DNA of 64,000 nucleotides from Halorientalis regularis (lineage in GTDB: Archaea; Halobacteriota; Halobacteria; Halobacteriales; Haloarculaceae), in the NCBI RefSeq assembly GCF_023698535.1, contig NZ_JALJCL010000001.1, positions 1 to 64,000 of the forward strand. Direction: 5' to 3'. The notes under the pieces were generated by a model that did not search any database, was not told the DNA's origin, and saw nothing but the letters and a program-made list of their open reading frames with translations. Positions 60,163-64,000 of the stretch are shown here, piece after piece. Position numbers and translations under genes: made by a program. Each line of letters starts with the position of its first letter. Position 1 is the stretch's first letter.

Positions 60163-61670
60163 TCGAGGTAGCCGAGGTCTTCGAGGCGGTCCTGTACGTC
60201 CCCCCGGGCGGCGTCGGTCACGGCGTCGAACGGGAGCGGGTCGCAGGTCTCGACCTCGCGGTCGCCGAACAGCGGGACAGGATCGCCGTCCACGTCGGTC
60301 GGAACGGCACAGTCGACGCTGTGCAGTACGGTCGGCGCGATGTCGGTGATCGAGATCGGACCGTCGATCTCGGTCGCCTCGACGGCCGGTCCGTCGACCA
60401 GAAACAGTCCGGTGCGGACGTTCTCGGCCTCCCACTGGCCGGCGTCCGCGAAGACGGGATTCGAGCCGATCGCACCGCTCGTGTGGACGCCGGGTCGCTG
60501 GTCGAACACGATCTCCGGGGCGTCGTCGACGAACGGGCCGTCGTAAGCCTCTTCGCGGCGCATCACCTGCCGAGCGACGGGATTGCCGTCATCGTCCGTC
60601 AGGGATTCGAGGTCGGCGACGAGCGCGTCGACCGTCTCCGGATCGTCGTCGATTACGTAGACGAGGCCCTGTCCGCTGGCGACGGCGCGCGACTGCTCCC
60701 AGTCGACCTTCTGCAGTTTCTGCTCGCGTTTGAACCCCTCGTCGTCTTCGGGGAGGCGGTCGGTGACCGAATCCGGCGTCAACCGTGTCACCAGATTGTG
60801 AACGCCGAGTTTGTGCGCGAGTTTCGAGAGCCGTTCCTTGTTGATGCCGTACTCGGTGAGCAGGTCCGAGGTGTCTTCGGTGACGAGATACCCCTGCTCT
60901 TCGAGCCAGGAATTGGCGTAGAACACGGTTTCGACGTCCTTACAGCCGTGATCGGACATCAACAGTAGCGTAGCGTCTGGGTGGGAGTCACGGATCGCGC
61001 CGATCTGTTCGTCGATGACCTCCCAGGCGCGCCGGGTCGGCTCCCCGCGCCAAAAGAAGTGCTGGAGGACGTTGACGTAGAAGACGGTACAGTGGGCCAC
61101 GTCCACGTCGGTGTCGTCCAGCCGTTCGCGGAACGTGAGGAGTCGCTCCCGGATCAGGTCGACGACGGCGTCGGCGGCGTCGCGGTCTTCCTTCGAGGTG
61201 ACCGGCACGGCAGGGTGGAGTCGGTACCCTTCCATGTCGAGTCGGTCGCCCAGTTCCGGCGGGTGGGCGTACCCATCCGATTCGCTGTCGGGCCCACCGG
61301 CGATCATGAACTCGTCGACCTCGAACGGTGGGTAAGTCATCGGGAGGTTCATGATCCCGGCGGTCAGCCCCGCGTCGTCGAGGTAATCCCAGTAGTTCGC
61401 GCTCTTGAACGAGCGGGAATCCGGCGTCGTCAGCGTCCGCCGGTCGGTGTCGATGGTCTCCCACCAGAACACGCCGAGTTTGCCGGGGTTCTTGCCGGTC
61501 GAGTAACACCGCCAGTTCGGGCAGGTAACCGGCGGGAAACAGCTGTGCATGTCCGTCCACACCCCCTCGTTCCGAAGGGCCTCGATGTTGGGCAGTCGAC
61601 CCTCATCGAGCCAGGGTTCGAGCAAGGCCCAGTTGGCCCCGTCCAGGCCGAGTACGATCGTCTCAGTCAT
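60159..61670 (-). CDS. Alkaline-phosphatase-family phosphodiesterase/nucleotide pyrophosphatase-like
   Basis: A 503-residue protein of the type I phosphodiesterase branch. 'TIVLGLDGANWALLEPWLDE' holds the metal Asp, 'FPPVTCPNWRCYSTGKNPGK' holds the Thr nucleophile, followed by LGVFWW, and 'TLLLMSDHGCKDVETVFYAN' holds the metal Asp-His pair. It hydrolyses or transfers a phosphodiester. It ends 'DVQDRLEDLGYLE', the same tail as the sulfatase-like neighbours. ATG 61670 gives the conserved start and overlaps the upstream glycosyltransferase gene by 8 bp. Part of the GT4 - phosphodiesterase - deacetylase operon. Confidence 0.87.
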   Translation of the reverse strand: MTETIVLGLDGANWALLEPWLDEGRLPNIEALRNEGVWTDMHSCFPPVTCPNWRCYSTGKNPGKLGVFWWETIDTDRRTLTTPDSRSFKSANYWDYLDDAGLTAGIMNLPMTYPPFEVDEFMIAGGPDSESDGYAHPPELGDRLDMEGYRLHPAVPVTSKEDRDAADAVVDLIRERLLTFRERLDDTDVDVAHCTVFYVNVLQHFFWRGEPTRRAWEVIDEQIGAIRDSHPDATLLLMSDHGCKDVETVFYANSWLEEQGYLVTEDTSDLLTEYGINKERLSKLAHKLGVHNLVTRLTPDSVTDRLPEDDEGFKREQKLQKVDWEQSRAVASGQGLVYVIDDDPETVDALVADLESLTDDDGNPVARQVMRREEAYDGPFVDDAPEIVFDQRPGVHTSGAIGSNPVFADAGQWEAENVRTGLFLVDGPAVEATEIDGPISITDIAPTVLHSVDCAVPTDVDGDPVPLFGDREVETCDPLPFDAVTDAARGDVQDRLEDLGYLE

Positions 61671-62850
61671 GATCTCGTGTACCGGTCGCCCGGAAGCGTT
61701 CGAACCGCCGGACGACACTCGATTCGAGTTGGTCAACGAAGGCGTCCGTTGAGAAGGTTTCGACCTGTTCGCCGAGATCCCCGGCGATTCCGTCCCGCTC
61801 GAACCGTTCGACTGCCTCCCTGATCCCCGCAGGCGTTCCGTCGTGTCGGAACCCGTTCTCGCCGTCCTCGACGAAGATTGCAGGGAACCCCTCGTCGCGG
61901 GTCAGCACCGCCTTGCCGCTGGCGTTGGCCTCGATGGGGACGATCCCGAAGTCCTCGTCGCGGCCGTTGAACACCAGTGCGCGGCAGGTGGCCAGGAGGT
62001 CGTACTTCTTGGATTCGTCGACGAACCCGCGATACTCGATCTCCTCGGCACGGCGAATCCGGTCCATCACGGCGTCGTCCACGTCACCGCGGCCCCCAGC
62101 CAGCACGAGGCGATGGTCGCTCCCGGCGAAGGCCTCGACGACCGCGGGGACGCCCTTCTCCTCGTCGAGTCGGCCGAGATGGAGGTAGAACCCCTCGTCG
62201 CCGTGGGTTTCGTACTCATCGAGGTCGACCGGCGGATACAACACTTCCGAGTCGCGATCGTAGAACTTCCGGATACGGCGGGCGACGACCGGACTGTTGG
62301 CGAAGTAGCCGTCGACGCGGGGGTCGACGGTGGCGTCGCGCATCCGCAGGTATCGCACCAGCGGACGGGCCAGCTGACCCACCAGCGAGTCCTTCCGGTC
62401 GTGATAGAGGTCGTAGAACCACCGCGGCGGCGAGTGACAGTAGTTCAGGTGGAGCGTGTCGTCCGGCGTGATGACCGCACGCGTGGTGGCACCGGAGGTC
62501 ACGAGCACGTCCGGGTTGCCGTACGCCCGCCAGTCCACGTCCTCCCAGAGGGCGTACTCGAAGACGCGGCCGGCCCTGGCCTGCAGTCGCCGGAGCGGGG
62601 CGGGCGAGAGGTCACGCGTTACGTCCACGAACTGCACGTCGCCGTAGGGATTGGGGTCGTGGGGATCGGGGTCGCCGAGCGTGTAGACCCGGTCACAGTC
62701 CAGCGCCTCGGCGAGATGGGTGACGAGGTACTCGGCACCGCCCCAGGCGTTGATCCCCCAGTGGGCGACGGCGACATCGAGGTCCGCGAAACTCGTCGTC
62801 GCCCCCTCTTCGCGCTCCCCGGCGTCGTCCTCGCTCGCCCCGACTGTCAT
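61663..62850 (-). CDS. Glycosyltransferase family 4
   Basis: A 395-residue GT-B enzyme. 'VAVAHWGINAWGGAEYLVTH' is the N-terminal Gly-rich loop, 'LNYCHSPPRWFYDLYHDRKD' and 'YFANSPVVARRIRKFYDRDS' are typical of the mannosyl/rhamnosyl-transferase branch, then 'GFYLHLGRLDEEKGVPAVVE' and 'EDFGIVPIEANASGKAVLTR' (EX7E catalytic region). Donor and acceptor are unknown. ATG 62850 is preferred; a TATA-like ttaagcg lies about 29 bp upstream. First gene of the three-gene operon running to 59365. Confidence 0.9.
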   Translation of the reverse strand: MTVGASEDDAGEREEGATTSFADLDVAVAHWGINAWGGAEYLVTHLAEALDCDRVYTLGDPDPHDPNPYGDVQFVDVTRDLSPAPLRRLQARAGRVFEYALWEDVDWRAYGNPDVLVTSGATTRAVITPDDTLHLNYCHSPPRWFYDLYHDRKDSLVGQLARPLVRYLRMRDATVDPRVDGYFANSPVVARRIRKFYDRDSEVLYPPVDLDEYETHGDEGFYLHLGRLDEEKGVPAVVEAFAGSDHRLVLAGGRGDVDDAVMDRIRRAEEIEYRGFVDESKKYDLLATCRALVFNGRDEDFGIVPIEANASGKAVLTRDEGFPAIFVEDGENGFRHDGTPAGIREAVERFERDGIAGDLGEQVETFSTDAFVDQLESSVVRRFERFRATGTRDHD

Positions 62851-62927
62851 TATCGGGGCCGAGCGACGGCGCGCGCTTAAGCGTACCGACGCCAGTCCGT
62901 GGCCCCGGGGCAGCCCGAAGGCTCCCT

Positions 62928-63848
62928 TCACCGCCACTTGGTCGCGCCGTAGAGATAGCCGAACCCGACCGCGGCGGTGAACACGAACAGCATGACGAAC
63001 TGGAGCGCCTTCTCGCGGGACGGCTCGGCCACGAGACCACGCAGTCGCTGGGGGACGAACTCCCCGAGCAACTGGCCGAGGAAGTCGTACTCCTCACCGG
63101 TCGACTCGGGGACCAGGACTTCCATCCCGCGTTTGGAGTAGCCCTGCCAGAACGCGCGGTCGAGCAGCCACGTCGGATCGGTCCGGTACTCGAAGACCTT
63201 GTGCGCGACGCGTGCGTCAGGATTGTAGTACACCCCGGCATCGTAGGCCTCACGAAGGCGGGCGCAGAGTTCGGTCTCCCCACCCTGGAGGTTCTCGTCG
63301 CCCTTCCGGCCCCCGATGTCGGTGTCGAATCCGTCGAGGTCGAGGAACACGTCGCGGCGAAAGGAGATGTTCGAGCCGAAGGTGTTGCGGACCTCGCCGG
63401 GACCGTCCGCGAACCCGCGCTGGGTGACGCCGACGAGGAAGTAGAACTCCTCGGGGAGGAAGGTGGGCCGGCCGGCGACCCACTCGGGAGTCATCTTTCC
63501 GCCGGCGGCCACGGCGTCTCGATACTCGTAGGCTTCGACGAGCTGGGCGACCCAGTCTTCGTCGGCCACGGCGTCGTCGTCGATGAACGCGACCACGTCG
63601 CCGGTGGCCACCTCGGCCCCGTTGTTGCGACTCTCCAGCAGGCCGACGTTCTCGTCGTTGCAGTGGGTGAGCACGTCCTCGCGGTCACCGAAGTCGGTCC
63701 GGAACCGTTCGTAGACGGCCTCGGAGCCGTCGCTGACCAGTACCAGTTCCGTGTCGTCGTGTGTCTGTTCGAGGACGCTGTGAGCGGCCTCGGTGAAGGT
63801 TTCGTAGCGGTCGAGCGTGTGGGTACAGAGAACGACCGAGACCCGCAT
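62928..63848 (-). CDS. Dolichyl-phosphate-linked GT2 glycosyltransferase, AglG-like
   Basis: A 306-residue GT2 enzyme. 'VSVVLCTHTLDRYETFTEAA', 'TELVLVSDGSEAVYERFRTD' and 'GDVVAFIDDDAVADEDWVAQ' (DDD metal motif) are followed by 'GSNISFRRDVFLDLDGFDTD' and 'GDENLQGGETELCARLREAY' (catalytic base region). A single C-terminal span 'FVMLFVFTAAVGFGYLYG' anchors it. This layout matches Haloferax AglG, which adds glucuronic acid to the dolichol-linked N-glycan. It is 77 bp upstream of the GT4 gene. Confidence 0.82.
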   Translation of the reverse strand: MRVSVVLCTHTLDRYETFTEAAHSVLEQTHDDTELVLVSDGSEAVYERFRTDFGDREDVLTHCNDENVGLLESRNNGAEVATGDVVAFIDDDAVADEDWVAQLVEAYEYRDAVAAGGKMTPEWVAGRPTFLPEEFYFLVGVTQRGFADGPGEVRNTFGSNISFRRDVFLDLDGFDTDIGGRKGDENLQGGETELCARLREAYDAGVYYNPDARVAHKVFEYRTDPTWLLDRAFWQGYSKRGMEVLVPESTGEEYDFLGQLLGEFVPQRLRGLVAEPSREKALQFVMLFVFTAAVGFGYLYGATKWR

Positions 63849-63883
63849 AGAGACGGCTCGTCACCCGCCCGGCAAAGGTATTT

Positions 63884-64000
63884 CTATCCCGCGCTGCTGT
63901 TGGGGGGCCAGCTGGACAGCACCCGCGTCTCGTTCCCGCCGGTGTAGACGATCCGGACCGACGTGTCCGTCGTGATGGGCTTGCCGAACCGTCCGGTCCC
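63884..64000 (-). CDS. C-terminal fragment of a probable type IV pilin-like protein (cut by window edge)
   Basis: The last 38 residues of a minus-strand gene read through the window edge to TAG 63884-63886. 'TTDTSVRIVYTGGNETRVLS' followed by SWPPNSSAG resembles the final beta strands of haloarchaeal DUF1628 pilin-like proteins ('vrivyt.g..t.vL..w'). Two Asn-X-Ser/Thr sequons are present, as expected for a surface protein. The N-terminal pilin signal lies outside, so the identity is tentative. Confidence 0.5.
   Translation of the reverse strand, partial: GTGRFGKPITTDTSVRIVYTGGNETRVLSSWPPNSSAG

Noticed and set aside
1-64000. tRNA, rRNA, CRISPR arrays, transposases, integrases and attachment sites
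   Set aside because: No TPsiC-arm consensus, rRNA-like blocks, regularly spaced repeats or recognisable recombinase motifs were seen on reading. A tRNAscan or covariance search was not possible, so a divergent tRNA cannot be excluded.

Overview
The window is chromosomal DNA from an extremely halophilic archaeon (class Halobacteria). The evidence is high GC with strong GC bias at third codon positions, strongly acidic proteins, TATA boxes about 25-30 bp upstream of leaderless ATG/GTG starts, and gene families largely confined to haloarchaea (HalX response regulator, DUF5779/5789/5799/7521/7537, TrmB and PadR regulators, AglJ/AglG-type N-glycosylation enzymes, Tat lipoproteins). I saw no rRNA, convincing tRNA, CRISPR array, integrase or intact insertion sequence.

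Layout. (1) 1-7043: a minus-strand acyl-CoA catabolic operon with two AMP-forming acyl-CoA synthetases, an acyl-CoA dehydrogenase, a biotin-dependent acyl-CoA carboxylase (both subunits) and a MaoC hydratase. (2) 7254-10624: a three-gene cassette with a UbiD decarboxylase, a degenerate UbiD paralogue and an unknown protein. (3) 10845-16461: lipoproteins, a tandem winged-helix DUF2250-like protein and two roughly 950-bp gene-poor stretches with decayed coding fragments. (4) 16571-34460: housekeeping and conserved genes (Y-family polymerase, methyltransferases, HerA-like ATPase, rhomboid, tpiA, HalX regulator, MBF1, CDP-alcohol transferase, AK6 kinase, hisC, GMC oxidoreductase, FAH hydrolase, UPF0173), with a strongly base-paired intergenic segment at 33635-33760 that may be a new small RNA. 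(5) 34595-42793: the branched-chain amino-acid locus leuA / ilvBNC - tiny ORF - leuCD / leuB, all on the minus strand. (6) 42931-49164: small conserved regulators and membrane proteins. (7) 49161-64000: a surface glycan locus with aglJ, a TrmB-family regulator, glycosyltransferases, a flippase, five alkaline-phosphatase-superfamily enzymes, a polysaccharide deacetylase and an AglG-like enzyme.

The most striking signal is the leader of ilvBNC-leuCD. A TATA box drives an apparently leaderless 27-codon peptide whose last 12 residues are ALVILAGIVGAL (7 Leu/Val/Ile). A perfect 8-bp hairpin spans its final codons and stop, and a second 13-codon mini-ORF overlaps the ilvB start by ATGA. This has the logic of bacterial ilv leader-peptide attenuation, in an archaeon. 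Further regulatory candidates are a TACT-N8-GAGTA palindrome in a divergent promoter beside the TrmB-family gene, a DtxR/IdeR-like iron box at the GMC oxidoreductase promoter, and an 8-bp palindrome over the start codon of a winged-helix gene.

The glycan locus probably assembles a lipid-linked saccharide (AglJ, AglG-like, GT4 enzymes), flips it, and decorates it using phosphatase-superfamily enzymes. The two sulfatase-like members whose nucleophile region reads clearly have Thr/Ser in place of the formylglycine Cys, which favours phospho-group transfer or hydrolysis over desulfation. All functions are inferred from sequence features without database searches.
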